Source of the DNA: Serratia sp. DD3
GTDB lineage: Bacteria > Pseudomonadota > Gammaproteobacteria > Enterobacterales > Enterobacteriaceae
DNA length: 42,703 nt
Assembly (NCBI RefSeq): GCF_000496755.2
Contig: NZ_AYKS02000026.1
Location: forward strand, 1-42,703
Direction of reading: 5' to 3'
The notes beneath the pieces are model-generated. The model saw nothing but the letters and a program-made list of their open reading frames with translations, had not been told where the DNA came from and did not search any database. Shown in pieces: positions 16,117 through 25,124 of this stretch. Within the stretch, counting starts at the first letter, position 1, and each line of letters starts with the position of its first letter. Position numbers and translations under genes: made by a program.

Positions 16117-18732
16117 ATGCACATAAAAATAACCAATTCCTCGCACTGCATCAATGTTCCTCTTAGGAGAGTCGCCTTGGGTCATTGTCGTGTCAATGCC
16201 CCCCGTATCAAGCCATTGGTCATTTTACTGGGGCTGTTGATACCACACGCCTTTGCCGCCACAGCGCATAAACAGTTTGAATTCGACGCCAGTATGCTGG
16301 TCGGCGAAACCACAGGGGAAAACAGTCTTGCTCAATTCACCGAGGCTAACCATGTGGAACCTGGTAGTTATCAGGTTGATATCTTCGTCAATGGCGTTTT
16401 TTTTGCCCGTAAGTCCCTGCTATTCAGCGCTGCTACGCCCGGGAAGACCTCTGCTTGTTTAACAGCAGAGATGCTACTTGATGCCGGTGTTTTACCTGCT
16501 GCCATACAAAAACAAACTGACCAGAGCCCCCACTGCCTTAGCCTGGAGCAGCAAGTTGATGGTGCCACTAGCCGTTTCGATTTTGCGCGGCTGCGTCTCG
16601 ATCTTTCCGTGCCACAAATAATGATGCAGCGGGATGCCCGCGGTGCCGTGCCAGTCAACGATTTATCAGTTGGGGAAACTGCCGCATTTACCAGTTACGA
16701 TACCAACTACTATCGCGCCAAAGCATCGGGTAATACGACGGATTCGGCCTTTTTAGGGTTAAATTCAGGTATCAACCTCGGCTTGTGGCAGTTCCGTCAA
16801 CAATCCAGTTTTACCCGCTATACCAGTGACAATAGTCCAAGTAATACCCGTTGGAACTCCATACGCACTTACGTGCAACGACCATTACCTTCCCTCGGTA
16901 GCCAGTTAACCGTAGGAGACAGTTTCACCTCCGGTAACTTATTCAGCAGTGTGGGGTTCCGTGGAGTGATGCTCCAGACCGATGAGCGTATGTTGCCACA
17001 ATCACAGCAAGGTTATGCGCCGAGTATTCGTGGTGTCGCCGCCACCACGGCCAAAGTCAGCGTGCGCCAATCCGGTGTACTGATTTATCAAACCACGGTG
17101 GCACCGGGTGCCTTCGTTATTGATGACTTGTATCCCACCAGCTTCCAGGGGGATCTGGCGGTAGAGATTCAAGAGGCCGATGGACGCGTTTCCTCATTTA
17201 CCGTGCCATTTGCTGCCGTACCTGACTCGATGCGCCCCGGCCACGGAAACTTCAGCCTGGTGGCCGGACAGGTGCGCAATATCGCTGACAGCAAGGCCAA
17301 ATTTGCTGATTTAACCTATCAGAGAGGGATAACCAACGCCATTACCGCCAATTCAGGGATTCGTGTTTCTGATGGCTACCAGTCACTACTCGGTGGTGCC
17401 GTCTTCACCAGTCGGTTTGGCGCATTAGGCTTTAACACCGCTTATTCACGGGCAGATATACGGGGGCAGACTGTTGATGGTTGGCGACTCGGCACCACTT
17501 ACAGCCGTACCTTTACGCCCACTGCCACCACCCTCACACTGGCAGGCTATCACCATTCTACTCAAGGCTATCGTGACTTGGTTGATGTTCTGGGAACCCG
17601 TGATGCCGATAAAAGCGATAACGTTTGGTCATCCAGTACCTATCAACAGAGTAATCAATTCGTCACTAGCATCAGCCAAAGTTTAGGTGAGTACGGTCAG
17701 TTATACTTTTCTGGTTCAACCAGCACTTATCGCGGTGGTCGTGGCCGTGATACCCAGTATCAAATGGCCTATTCGAATCATTTCAATAATATCAGCTATA
17801 ACTTGTCAATTGGTCGCCAAAAAACCGGCAGTACCCGCTATGGGATGCAATCAACCGATCAGGTTGCCAGCGGTACAGTGCAGAACATCGTTATGTTATC
17901 GGTTTCAATCCCGTTAGGTGCAAGTTCACATTCTCCAACCCTCTCTTCCAGCGTCAGTCATTCTTCTGGCGAGAACAGTAATACCAGTTATCAAACCTCA
18001 TTAGCGGGAACGCTGGGTGAAGACCAAAGCCTCAGTTATGCGGTGAATGGTGCCTTTAATTCCAGCGGTACGGGAACCAGTATGGGCGGTAATCTGACCA
18101 AGCAGGCGTCTCTGGCCACATTAGGGGCCAACTTCTCGCAAGGCCAAAACTATACCCAGGGGGGAGCCAGTGTTCGCGGCGCTGCAGTATTGCACCGTGA
18201 TGGTATCACTCTAGGACCTTATCTGGGTGATACCTTCGCGTTGGTTAAAGCAGAAGGGGTAAAAGGCGCTGACGTGATTAACGGGATGGGAGCAAAAATA
18301 AATAGTTTCGGTTATGCCATTGCCCCCTCGTTGATCCCTTACCGTTATAACGATATTGGTCTTGATGCCAAGGGGATTGAGAATGCCAATGCTGAACTGT
18401 CGGAAAACCAACAACGTGTCGCGCCCTATGCTGGCTCCGTGGTCAAAATCCACTTCAAAACCCGGGAAGGTTATCCATTACTGATCAAAGTACGTGGACC
18501 ACAGGTTAACAATTTAATCCTGGGCAGCAATGTTTATGACAAACAAAATACCATCGTCGGCCTGGTGGGGCAGAGTAATCAAATTTATGCCCGTCCCGCA
18601 GATAAACAAGGTGTATTACGGGTGAGATTGGGCGATTCACCCAGTGAACAATGTACGCTGAATTATGATTTACGTGATCAAGAAATGAATCAGTCTCTCT
18701 ATCGTCTGGAGTTATCATGCAACAACCACTAA
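16117..18732 (+). CDS. Fimbrial outer-membrane usher
   Basis: The FimD/PapC-family usher (871 aa) is the outer-membrane pore through which chaperone-bound subunits are assembled. A long N-terminal region with a signal peptide (to about residue 47, AFAATAHKQFEFDASML) precedes the periplasmic N-domain (EPGSYQVDIFVNGVFFARKSL). The 24-strand barrel carries the plug domain (near residues 300-370, including GVAATTAKVSVRQSG and PGAFVIDDLYPT). C-terminal domains follow, with a cysteine pair (SEQCTLNY, LELSCNN). AAGGAA lies eight bases before ATG 16117. Its last 16 bases overlap the adhesin start, indicating translational coupling. It looks intact and full length. Confidence 0.97.
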   Translation: MHIKITNSSHCINVPLRRVALGHCRVNAPRIKPLVILLGLLIPHAFAATAHKQFEFDASMLVGETTGENSLAQFTEANHVEPGSYQVDIFVNGVFFARKSLLFSAATPGKTSACLTAEMLLDAGVLPAAIQKQTDQSPHCLSLEQQVDGATSRFDFARLRLDLSVPQIMMQRDARGAVPVNDLSVGETAAFTSYDTNYYRAKASGNTTDSAFLGLNSGINLGLWQFRQQSSFTRYTSDNSPSNTRWNSIRTYVQRPLPSLGSQLTVGDSFTSGNLFSSVGFRGVMLQTDERMLPQSQQGYAPSIRGVAATTAKVSVRQSGVLIYQTTVAPGAFVIDDLYPTSFQGDLAVEIQEADGRVSSFTVPFAAVPDSMRPGHGNFSLVAGQVRNIADSKAKFADLTYQRGITNAITANSGIRVSDGYQSLLGGAVFTSRFGALGFNTAYSRADIRGQTVDGWRLGTTYSRTFTPTATTLTLAGYHHSTQGYRDLVDVLGTRDADKSDNVWSSSTYQQSNQFVTSISQSLGEYGQLYFSGSTSTYRGGRGRDTQYQMAYSNHFNNISYNLSIGRQKTGSTRYGMQSTDQVASGTVQNIVMLSVSIPLGASSHSPTLSSSVSHSSGENSNTSYQTSLAGTLGEDQSLSYAVNGAFNSSGTGTSMGGNLTKQASLATLGANFSQGQNYTQGGASVRGAAVLHRDGITLGPYLGDTFALVKAEGVKGADVINGMGAKINSFGYAIAPSLIPYRYNDIGLDAKGIENANAELSENQQRVAPYAGSVVKIHFKTREGYPLLIKVRGPQVNNLILGSNVYDKQNTIVGLVGQSNQIYARPADKQGVLRVRLGDSPSEQCTLNYDLRDQEMNQSLYRLELSCNNH

Positions 18733-20102
18733 CAACAAAAAAAACCTGGCGTCAACGCTTCACTAGCCTGTTGCTGGTAACGGCGGGTTTGACCACAAGC
18801 ATGCCAGGCTGGGCTGAATGTTACAGAATTGATGCTTTGAATTACACCAGCACCGATAAAAATTCACCCACTTATATCGAGCCAGGTAGGGGAACCGTCG
18901 GTTACTGGGCTGGTTCCGTTGATACAGCGGGATCCGCAGGGACTTTGCCAACCGTCATCAATATCAATAACTCGACTTTCCAGCCAGATGGCACTTTGAT
19001 CGCCAGTGGGATAGTCAGTTTTTTACAATCCGGAGAGCAACCTTACACCTCTGACCAAGTGCTGTTCCGTTGTACCGCCAGTGAAGCAGGTAAACTGTAT
19101 GAATACTATGCCACCAATGGTGACGACTACTACGGGGGTTCCTTGGAAATCGGCACACCTTATGGCCTACCGGAGACCTACCAGACTTGGATTACTGGCC
19201 TGGGGATACGCGCCACCAATCTGACAACCGGAGAATATTATTCCCGTTACTGGAAAGCACGTCTATTGACCAATCTGGATACCGACTCGCTAGGGTGGAT
19301 ACTGGTTAAAGCCAAAAACTTCAGTGATTCAAAAGTGGAGTTATTCAAATTAAGCAGTGCTGTTGCATGGTCAGAACCTGGCATTTATGGACGATATCAA
19401 CCGGCTGCCTATATCGCTTTCAAGGGCGGAAGCCTCTCCCCAAACTTAAGCGTAGGAGCAGATTCCGCATCCTACTGGCTGGGTTTTCCTGGCCATTGGC
19501 CTGGCGCAATAAACCTGTATAACAACATTTATATCCGCCGTTCGGCCACTTGTTCAGTCACCAATGTCACCCCCACCGTCACCTTCCCGATAATTTCGGT
19601 GCCAGAATTAAAAGCCGGTGCTACACGTCAAATGCCGATTACCATTCAGTTTAGCTGCCAAACCGGGGCGCCGGCCAATAACAGTGTAGCAGCAATAGCC
19701 AGCGGTATTGCTGCTAACCAGACCGCCATGGGGATTCTGGTCAAGCCAGCCAATGCCGCGGCGGCCATCGATGCGGGTTTGGGAACCGCGGGTTCCGGGG
19801 TCAAATACCTGTTATCTGATGGTTATGGTAAGGACCCCAATGTAGCTACCGGGGTCGGCATTCAGATTTCACGCCCCAATGGTACTCCATTAAACCTGCT
19901 CAGTACCCTCAGTGGCGCGGTACTTGGCGGTAACAATGCAGGTTGGTACCCGGTATTGGATGATGCGACCCCAGGGGCTGTGGCCAATGGTGTCACCACC
20001 TATACCAAAACCCTGAATGCCACCTTGAAAGCGTTACCCGCTAAACCAGTCACTGCGGGTAGAGTGTCTGCCACAGCACAAGTCATTATTCAGGTGCAAT
20101 AA
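18717..20102 (+). CDS. Two-domain fimbrial tip adhesin
   Basis: This 461-residue protein has a signal peptide (to about residue 33, GWA), an N-terminal receptor-binding-type domain (about 34-275, with many aromatic and glycine residues) and a C-terminal pilin domain (about 280-461). The pilin domain carries its own cysteine pair (ATCSVTNVTPTV, FSCQTG) and ends VSATAQVIIQVQ, the chaperone-capped strand. This is the layout of FimH/PapG-like tip adhesins; the receptor is unknown. It begins inside the last codons of the usher and its TAA overlaps the ATG of the second chaperone (TAATG). Its position at the end of the subunit series supports a tip role. Confidence 0.88.
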   Translation: MQQPLTTKKTWRQRFTSLLLVTAGLTTSMPGWAECYRIDALNYTSTDKNSPTYIEPGRGTVGYWAGSVDTAGSAGTLPTVININNSTFQPDGTLIASGIVSFLQSGEQPYTSDQVLFRCTASEAGKLYEYYATNGDDYYGGSLEIGTPYGLPETYQTWITGLGIRATNLTTGEYYSRYWKARLLTNLDTDSLGWILVKAKNFSDSKVELFKLSSAVAWSEPGIYGRYQPAAYIAFKGGSLSPNLSVGADSASYWLGFPGHWPGAINLYNNIYIRRSATCSVTNVTPTVTFPIISVPELKAGATRQMPITIQFSCQTGAPANNSVAAIASGIAANQTAMGILVKPANAAAAIDAGLGTAGSGVKYLLSDGYGKDPNVATGVGIQISRPNGTPLNLLSTLSGAVLGGNNAGWYPVLDDATPGAVANGVTTYTKTLNATLKALPAKPVTAGRVSATAQVIIQVQ

Positions 20103-20830
20103 TGCGGAAATTAATCAAACTCTGTATGGCCGGTGGATTATTTATCAGCAGTTGGGTACAAGCCGGGGTGATTATTGAATCATCACGAGTGGTTTTCTCG
20201 GCCACCGATCGTGAACGCTCGCTGCTGTTGTCAAACGGAAACCCCTATCCGGTGATAGTACAAACCTGGATTGACGATGGGGCACCGGAAGGAACCCCAG
20301 AAACAGCGGGAGAGGTTCCCGTAATCCCCTTGCCAGGGCAGTTTCGCCTGGAGCAAGGGGAGAAAAAGAACCTTCGTCTATTGGCAACCCAGACTGAGCA
20401 ACCACAGGATCGTGAGTCTTTGTACTGGCTCAATATTTACGAAATCCCACCTACCGATAGCCAATTACCCCCTGGTGTTCCTAGGGTGAAAGTGGCGATA
20501 CGCCTGCAATTGAAGATGTTTTACCGGCCCAAAAACCTGCAACCCAGCGTTAATAAACTATTGGAACTGCAACAATTTAGTCTAATCCGCTTGCCGGGGA
20601 CGCTAAAACTTAAGGTGGAAAATAGTTCACCTTATTATGCGACCTTCAATGCCGCCAAGATAATGGGGAAAACGCAATCATACCCGGTAGATATTGGCAT
20701 GTTACCCCCTTTCTCCAGCAAAACGTTGGATATCAGTGGTGCGATAGCCTGGCAACCGGACAGTATCAGTTACAGTTTGATTAACGATGATGGCAATGCC
20801 ATCGCCAACAAAAAAACCATCAATAAATAA
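20102..20830 (+). CDS. Fimbrial periplasmic chaperone (second copy)
   Basis: A second PapD-like chaperone (242 aa), distinct in sequence from the first. It has a signal peptide (to about residue 21, VQA) and mature start GVIIESSRVVFSATDRERSLLLSN. The G1 strand is VKVAIRLQLKMFYRPKNL, and the C-terminal domain ends with SYSLINDDGNAI. It overlaps the adhesin stop by one base, so expression is coupled to the adhesin. A dedicated chaperone for the adhesin is the simplest reading (inference). The gene is last in the operon and is followed by a hairpin and a terminator. Confidence 0.94.
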   Translation: MRKLIKLCMAGGLFISSWVQAGVIIESSRVVFSATDRERSLLLSNGNPYPVIVQTWIDDGAPEGTPETAGEVPVIPLPGQFRLEQGEKKNLRLLATQTEQPQDRESLYWLNIYEIPPTDSQLPPGVPRVKVAIRLQLKMFYRPKNLQPSVNKLLELQQFSLIRLPGTLKLKVENSSPYYATFNAAKIMGKTQSYPVDIGMLPPFSSKTLDISGAIAWQPDSISYSLINDDGNAIANKKTINK

Positions 20831-20855
20831 TGAGTTGCGACAGCTTTTGGCTGAT

Positions 20856-20877
20856 AAGGGCGCACTGGTGCGCCCTT
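20856..20877 (+). terminator. GC-rich stem-loop after the fimbrial operon
   Basis: AAGGGCGCA-CTGG-TGCGCCCTT forms a perfect nine-base stem with a four-base loop, 25 bp after the last fimbrial stop. It lacks a T-run; the stronger terminator follows at 20891. Confidence 0.5.
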
Positions 20878-20890
20878 GGCCTGGAGGAGT

Positions 20891-20933
20891 GGTAACGACA
20901 ACCTGAATAGTGTTCTTCAGGTTGTTACCTTTT
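20891..20933 (+). terminator. Rho-independent terminator of the fimbrial operon
   Basis: GGTAAC and AACCTGAA (with a three-base bulge) pair with TTCAGGTT-GTTACC, followed by TTTT. It stops fimbrial transcription just before the convergent uraA. Confidence 0.75.
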
Positions 20934-20967
20934 ATTGATCCTTGGACGGTTATTGATCCTTGGAAGG
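20932..20967. repeat. 18-bp tandem duplication spanning the uraA stop codon
   Basis: Two 18-bp units (20932-20949, 20950-20967) differ at one base. In the uraA frame each encodes Pro-Ser-Lys-Asp-Gln-stop, so the final six codons including TAA are duplicated. Only the upstream stop is used. Confidence 0.85.
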
Positions 20968-22239
20968 GACTTCCAGCACATCAATCACGTCTTCATCTTT
21001 GCGATACAGGCTGATCAGTTTGAATAACAGGCTTAGGCCAACACCCACCACCGTCGCCAGTGCCATCCCTTTCAATTCTGCCGCACCAATATGCACCTTG
21101 GCACCACTGACACCGATAATCAGGATCACCGAAGTCAGGATCAGGTTTTTCGCCTTGTTGTAGTCCACTTTGGATTCAATCAATACGCGAATACCGGAAG
21201 CTGCAATCACCCCGTAAAGTAACAGAGAAACACCGCCCATCACCGGTACTGGAATTGCCTGAATCGCCGCTGCCAATTTACCGATGCACGAAAGCAGAAT
21301 GGCTAAAATTGCCGCACCACCGATAACCCAGGTGCTGTACACCTTGGTGATGGCCATGACACCAATATTTTCCCCGTAGGTGGTGTTCGGTGTTGAACCG
21401 AAGAAACCGGAGAACACGGTTGAAATCCCATTGGCAAACATCGAACGGTGTAAGCCCGGGTCACGCATCAAATCTTTTTTAACGATGTTCGCCGTCACCA
21501 CCAGATGACCAACGTGTTCAGCAATCACCACCAGCGCTGCAGGCAGAATGGTAAAGATGGCAAACCACTCAAACCGTGGGGTATAAAAAGTGGGCAGAGC
21601 AAACCAGGGAGCTTCACTAATGGGGGTTAAATCGACCACACCCATAAAGAACGACAGTGCGTACCCTACCAACACCCCAATCAAGATGGGGATAATCGCC
21701 AGAAACCCACGGAACAGCACTGAACCTAACACCGTCACACCCAAGGTTACCACCGAGATAATGATGGTGGTGCTATTGGCGGGGCTACCTTCCGTCGGCA
21801 ATAACCCGGCCATATTGGCTGCTACACCGGCCAATTCCAAACCGATGACCGCAACAATCGCCCCCATTGCTGCTGGCGGGAACATCACATCCAGCCAGCC
21901 GGTGCCGGCCTTTTTCACAATCAAGGCCACCAGGCAAAAGAGTAGGCCACACATGATAAAGCCACCCAGGGCCACTTCATATCCCAAGGGTAATAACAGC
22001 ATGACCGGGGAGATAAAGGCAAAGCTGGAGCCCAGATAAGCGGGAATTTTGCCCTTACAGATAAACAGGTATAACAGCGTGCCGAGACCATTAAACAGCA
22101 GCACAGTAGCTGGGTTAATGTTGAACATGATCGGCACCACCACCGTGGCCCCAAACATCGCGAACAAATGTTGGAAACTCAGTGGGATGGTCTGTAATAG
22201 TGGTGGACGTTCATTAACGCCAATGGCGCGACGGGTCAT
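20950..22239 (-). CDS. uraA: Uracil permease UraA
   Basis: UraA is the inner-membrane uracil/proton symporter of the NCS2 (NAT) family. Its 429 residues match the E. coli protein along nearly the whole length: MTRRAIGVNERPPLLQTIPLSFQHLFAMFGATV at the N-terminus, AEHVGHLVVTANI and GFFGSTPNTTYGENIGVMAITKVYS in the middle. About 14 membrane segments are expected. The glutamate of AEHVGH and that of GENIG belong to the uracil site. It is downstream of upp in the same direction; a strong hairpin lies between, so uraA is probably expressed by read-through or from its own promoter. Its 3' end converges on the fimbrial operon. Confidence 0.97.
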   Translation of the reverse strand: MTRRAIGVNERPPLLQTIPLSFQHLFAMFGATVVVPIMFNINPATVLLFNGLGTLLYLFICKGKIPAYLGSSFAFISPVMLLLPLGYEVALGGFIMCGLLFCLVALIVKKAGTGWLDVMFPPAAMGAIVAVIGLELAGVAANMAGLLPTEGSPANSTTIIISVVTLGVTVLGSVLFRGFLAIIPILIGVLVGYALSFFMGVVDLTPISEAPWFALPTFYTPRFEWFAIFTILPAALVVIAEHVGHLVVTANIVKKDLMRDPGLHRSMFANGISTVFSGFFGSTPNTTYGENIGVMAITKVYSTWVIGGAAILAILLSCIGKLAAAIQAIPVPVMGGVSLLLYGVIAASGIRVLIESKVDYNKAKNLILTSVILIIGVSGAKVHIGAAELKGMALATVVGVGLSLLFKLISLYRKDEDVIDVLEVPSKDQ

Positions 22240-22363
22240 GGGTGGCTTTCCTCTGTGTTAAATCAATAGTGTCTATTCTAGTAGCGATTTTATCTCTGCT
22301 CTGCTCATTGCTCGCCGACGTGTTAACAGCAACCACGTTGACGCCTGAAAGACAAGGAGCATT

Positions 22364-22387
22364 AAAAAGCCGACTCTCTGGTCGGCT
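22364..22387 (-). terminator. Terminator/attenuator between upp and uraA
   Basis: On the minus strand AGCCGAC-CAGAGA-GTCGGCT is followed by TTTTT. It lies seven bases after the upp stop, so it would limit read-through into uraA. Confidence 0.85.
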
Positions 22388-22393
22388 CATCAT

Positions 22394-23020
22394 TTATTTG
22401 GTACCGAATATCTTGTCGCCTGCATCCCCCAAGCCGGGCACGATATACCCCTTCTCGTTCAGACACTGGTCAATAGAAGCGGTATACACTTCAACATCCG
22501 GGTGGGCTTTTTCCAACGCCGCCAACCCTTCAGGGGCCGCCACCAGCACCAATACCTTGATGCTGCTACAACCGGCTTTTTTCAGCAGGTCGATGGTGGC
22601 AATCATCGAGCCGCCGGTAGCCAGCATTGGGTCGACCACCAAGGCCATACGCTCGGCGATATTAGAAACCAGCTTTTGAAAATAAGGCACTGGCTCCAGG
22701 GTTTCTTCGTCACGATAAACCCCTACCACGCTAATACGCGCGCTTGGCACATGTTCTAATACCCCTTCCATCATGCCAAGACCGGCACGCAAAATGGGCA
22801 CGACGGTAATTTTTTTCCCTTTGATTCGTTCCACTTCTACTGACCCGCACCAACCTTCAATGGTGACGGTTTCTGTCGCCAGATCGGCCGTCGCCTCATA
22901 GGTCAGTAAACTACCCACTTCAGAAGCCAACTCACGAAAACGTTTGGTGCTGATATCATGTTCACGCATCAGTCCGAGCTTGTGTTTAACTAGCGGGTGT
23001 TTCACCTCAACGATCTTCAT
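22394..23020 (-). CDS. upp: Uracil phosphoribosyltransferase
   Basis: Upp salvages uracil by joining it to PRPP to make UMP. It has 208 residues, as in E. coli. The PRPP-binding motif is [12 protein letters not shown] (near residues 129-140), and the uracil-binding C-terminal part reads [25 protein letters not shown] lies eight bases before ATG 23020. Its promoter has a perfect TATAAT and a start region GATTTTTTT, discussed separately. It works with uraA (uptake, then salvage) and is divergent from purMN. Confidence 0.98.
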   Translation of the reverse strand: MKIVEVKHPLVKHKLGLMREHDISTKRFRELASEVGSLLTYEATADLATETVTIEGWCGSVEVERIKGKKITVVPILRAGLGMMEGVLEHVPSARISVVGVYRDEETLEPVPYFQKLVSNIAERMALVVDPMLATGGSMIATIDLLKKAGCSSIKVLVLVAAPEGLAALEKAHPDVEVYTASIDQCLNEKGYIVPGLGDAGDKIFGTK

Positions 23021-23033
23021 TGTTCTTCTCCTA

Positions 23034-23053
23034 TTAAGGCGGTTTAAGGCGGT
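23034..23053. repeat. 10-bp perfect tandem duplication in the upp leader
   Basis: TTAAGGCGGT is repeated twice in tandem just upstream of the upp Shine-Dalgarno. It lies within the transcribed leader of upp. Confidence 0.7.
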
Positions 23054-23059
23054 ACGGCC

Positions 23060-23079
23060 AAAAAAATCGCCGGATTATA
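23060..23079 (-). promoter_or_regulatory. upp promoter with UTP-sensing start region
   Basis: On the minus strand a consensus TATAAT (23079-23074) is followed five bases later by GATTTTTTT (23068-23060). In E. coli, upp transcription starts at the G or A of a GA-plus-T-tract, and high UTP causes reiterative U addition that aborts the transcript. The same arrangement is seen here. The -35 is weak. Confidence 0.7.
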
Positions 23080-23224
23080 CCGCCTTTTCCTGAGCACGCC
23101 ACTACCCAGAGCCCGATCAAGATCAATAAAAGCGTAATAATCACCATAGGCTCTGATTGATGCAAATGATCACCGATAAGCTATAACTTATAGACGAAAA
23201 TCCCAGTGCGTGTCACAAAGCCTC

Positions 23225-23240
23225 TCGCAAACGTTTGCTT
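23225..23240. promoter_or_regulatory. PurR operator upstream of purM
   Basis: TCGCAAACGTTTGCTT contains the perfect palindrome GCAAACGTTTGC, the core of the PurR box. It lies 85 bp upstream of the purM start and is expected to mediate purine repression of purMN. Confidence 0.88.
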
Positions 23241-23324
23241 ACGCTGTTAGAATTGGCGCGCCTTGTTCCGGAATCAACACCGGCAGCACCATTTCAAACC
23301 GCAAACCGTCGTGGGGATCGCGCA

Positions 23325-24362
23325 GTGACCGATAAAACCTCTCTCAGCTATAAAGACGCAGGTGTCGATATTGATGCAGGTAATGCATTGGTGGACCGCA
23401 TCAAAGGTGTAGTAAAACAGACCCGTCGCCCAGAGGTCATGGGTGGCTTAGGGGGGTTTGGTGCCCTATGCGCATTACCACAAAAATATCGTGAGCCGAT
23501 ACTGGTTTCCGGCACCGATGGTGTTGGCACCAAACTGCGCCTGGCTATGGATCTTAAACGCCATGACACCATTGGTATCGACCTGGTAGCGATGTGTGTT
23601 AACGATCTGGTGGTTCAGGGGGCAGAACCCCTCTTCTTCCTTGATTACTATGCCACCGGAAAATTGGATGTCGATACCGCTGCCAGTGTGATCAGCGGCA
23701 TTGCCGAAGGCTGTAAACAATCGGGTTGCGCGCTGGTAGGCGGCGAAACCGCCGAAATGCCAGGTATGTACCACGGTGAAGATTACGATGTCGCCGGTTT
23801 TTGCGTCGGTGTGGTCGAGAAATCAGCAATCATCGACGGCAGTAAGGTACAGTCAGGGGATGTCTTGATCGCTCTGGGCGCTTCAGGCCCGCACTCCAAT
23901 GGTTACTCGCTGGTACGCAAAATTCTGGAAGTCAGTCAGACCGACCCCACCACCACGTTACTGGCTGGCCAACCCCTGGCTGACCACCTACTCGCCCCAA
24001 CCCGGATTTACGTAAAATCGGTCCTGGCGTTGATTGAGCAGGTCGATGTACATGCCATCGCTCACTTAACCGGTGGCGGCTTCTGGGAAAATATTCCACG
24101 GGTGTTACCCGCTGGTGTGCAAGCAGTGATTGATGAATCGAGTTGGCAATGGCCTGCTATCTTCAATTGGCTACAGCAAGCCGGTAATGTCAGCCGCCAT
24201 GAAATGTACCGTACCTTTAACTGTGGTGTGGGTATGGTGATTGCATTGCCAGCAGAATCAGCAGAAAAAGCGCTCGCTTTACTCTCTGCGGCAGGTGAAA
24301 AAGCCTGGAAAATCGGTACACTGACGGCCTCTTCTGACCAACAACAAGTGGTTATTCAGTAA
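23325..24362 (+). CDS. purM: Phosphoribosylformylglycinamidine cyclo-ligase
   Basis: PurM (AIR synthetase) closes the imidazole ring in purine synthesis, using ATP. I use GTG 23325, which starts (M)[22 protein letters not shown] and gives 345 residues, exactly the E. coli length; a longer in-frame reading from 23235 has no support. Hallmarks are [48 protein letters not shown] and the C-terminal [16 protein letters not shown]. The stop TAA overlaps the purN ATG (TAATG). A PurR box lies upstream. Confidence 0.97.
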   Translation: MTDKTSLSYKDAGVDIDAGNALVDRIKGVVKQTRRPEVMGGLGGFGALCALPQKYREPILVSGTDGVGTKLRLAMDLKRHDTIGIDLVAMCVNDLVVQGAEPLFFLDYYATGKLDVDTAASVISGIAEGCKQSGCALVGGETAEMPGMYHGEDYDVAGFCVGVVEKSAIIDGSKVQSGDVLIALGASGPHSNGYSLVRKILEVSQTDPTTTLLAGQPLADHLLAPTRIYVKSVLALIEQVDVHAIAHLTGGGFWENIPRVLPAGVQAVIDESSWQWPAIFNWLQQAGNVSRHEMYRTFNCGVGMVIALPAESAEKALALLSAAGEKAWKIGTLTASSDQQQVVIQ

Positions 24363-25000
24363 TGAAAAAGATTGTGGTGTTGATTTCAGGCCAAGGAAGT
24401 AACCTCCAGGCACTGATCGATGCCTGCCAACAGGGCCGGATCACCGCCAATATCGTGGCGGTGATCAGCAATGTTCCCCAAGCCTATGGCCTGCAACGGG
24501 CCAAAGAAGCGGGTATTGCCACTGATGTGCTCGAGGCCAAAAACTTTGTTGACCGCGAAGCCTTTGATAGTGCACTGCAACAAACCATCGACCAATATCA
24601 ACCGGATCTCATCGTGTTGGCGGGTTATATGCGCATCCTCAGTAACCCCTTGGTGCAACATTATGCTGGGCGTATGTTAAACATCCACCCTTCCCTGCTG
24701 CCCAAATACCCCGGGTTACATACTCACCGCCAGGCTATTGATAACGGTGATAGTGAACACGGTACCTCGGTACACTTTGTCACTGAGCAACTCGATGGTG
24801 GCCCGGTGATCCTGCAAGCTAAAGTGCCGATCTTCCCCGGTGATGAGGAAGATGAGGTGATTGAGCGGGTGCAGGCTCAGGAACATACCCTCTATCCGCT
24901 GGTGGTGAACTGGTTTATCGAAGGGCGACTGGAGATGCGTGATAACGCCGCCTGGCTGGATGGGCAACGTTTATCCGAGCAAGGATACGCAGCAGACTAA
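24362..25000 (+). CDS. purN: Phosphoribosylglycinamide formyltransferase
   Basis: PurN transfers a formyl group from 10-formyl-tetrahydrofolate to GAR. The 212 residues include the phosphate-binding SGQGSNLQALID and the catalytic Asn107, His109 (NIHPSLLPKYPG) and Asp145 (EQLDGGPVI). It overlaps purM by one base, which couples their translation. A rho-independent terminator follows, so purM-purN is a two-gene operon. Confidence 0.98.
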   Translation: MKKIVVLISGQGSNLQALIDACQQGRITANIVAVISNVPQAYGLQRAKEAGIATDVLEAKNFVDREAFDSALQQTIDQYQPDLIVLAGYMRILSNPLVQHYAGRMLNIHPSLLPKYPGLHTHRQAIDNGDSEHGTSVHFVTEQLDGGPVILQAKVPIFPGDEEDEVIERVQAQEHTLYPLVVNWFIEGRLEMRDNAAWLDGQRLSEQGYAAD

Positions 25001-25031
25001 TATCTACCCCTGAAATAACGCTGACGAGATG

Positions 25032-25065
25032 GCCTGGATACGCACTATCCAGGCTCTATTTTTTT
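25032..25065 (+). terminator. Rho-independent terminator of purMN
   Basis: GCCTGGATA-CGCAC-TATCCAGGC is followed by TCTATTTTTTT, 32 bp after the purN stop. This is a strong, textbook terminator. Confidence 0.92.
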
Positions 25066-25124
25066 AATCAGGCTCAGGGGTTATACCTTATACTCTCCAC
25101 AGATGAAAACTGTGAGGAGAAAAT

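Noticed and set aside
23235..23324. A 30-residue extension of purM
   Set aside because: It begins on top of the PurR box; GTG 23325 gives the conserved length and N-terminus.
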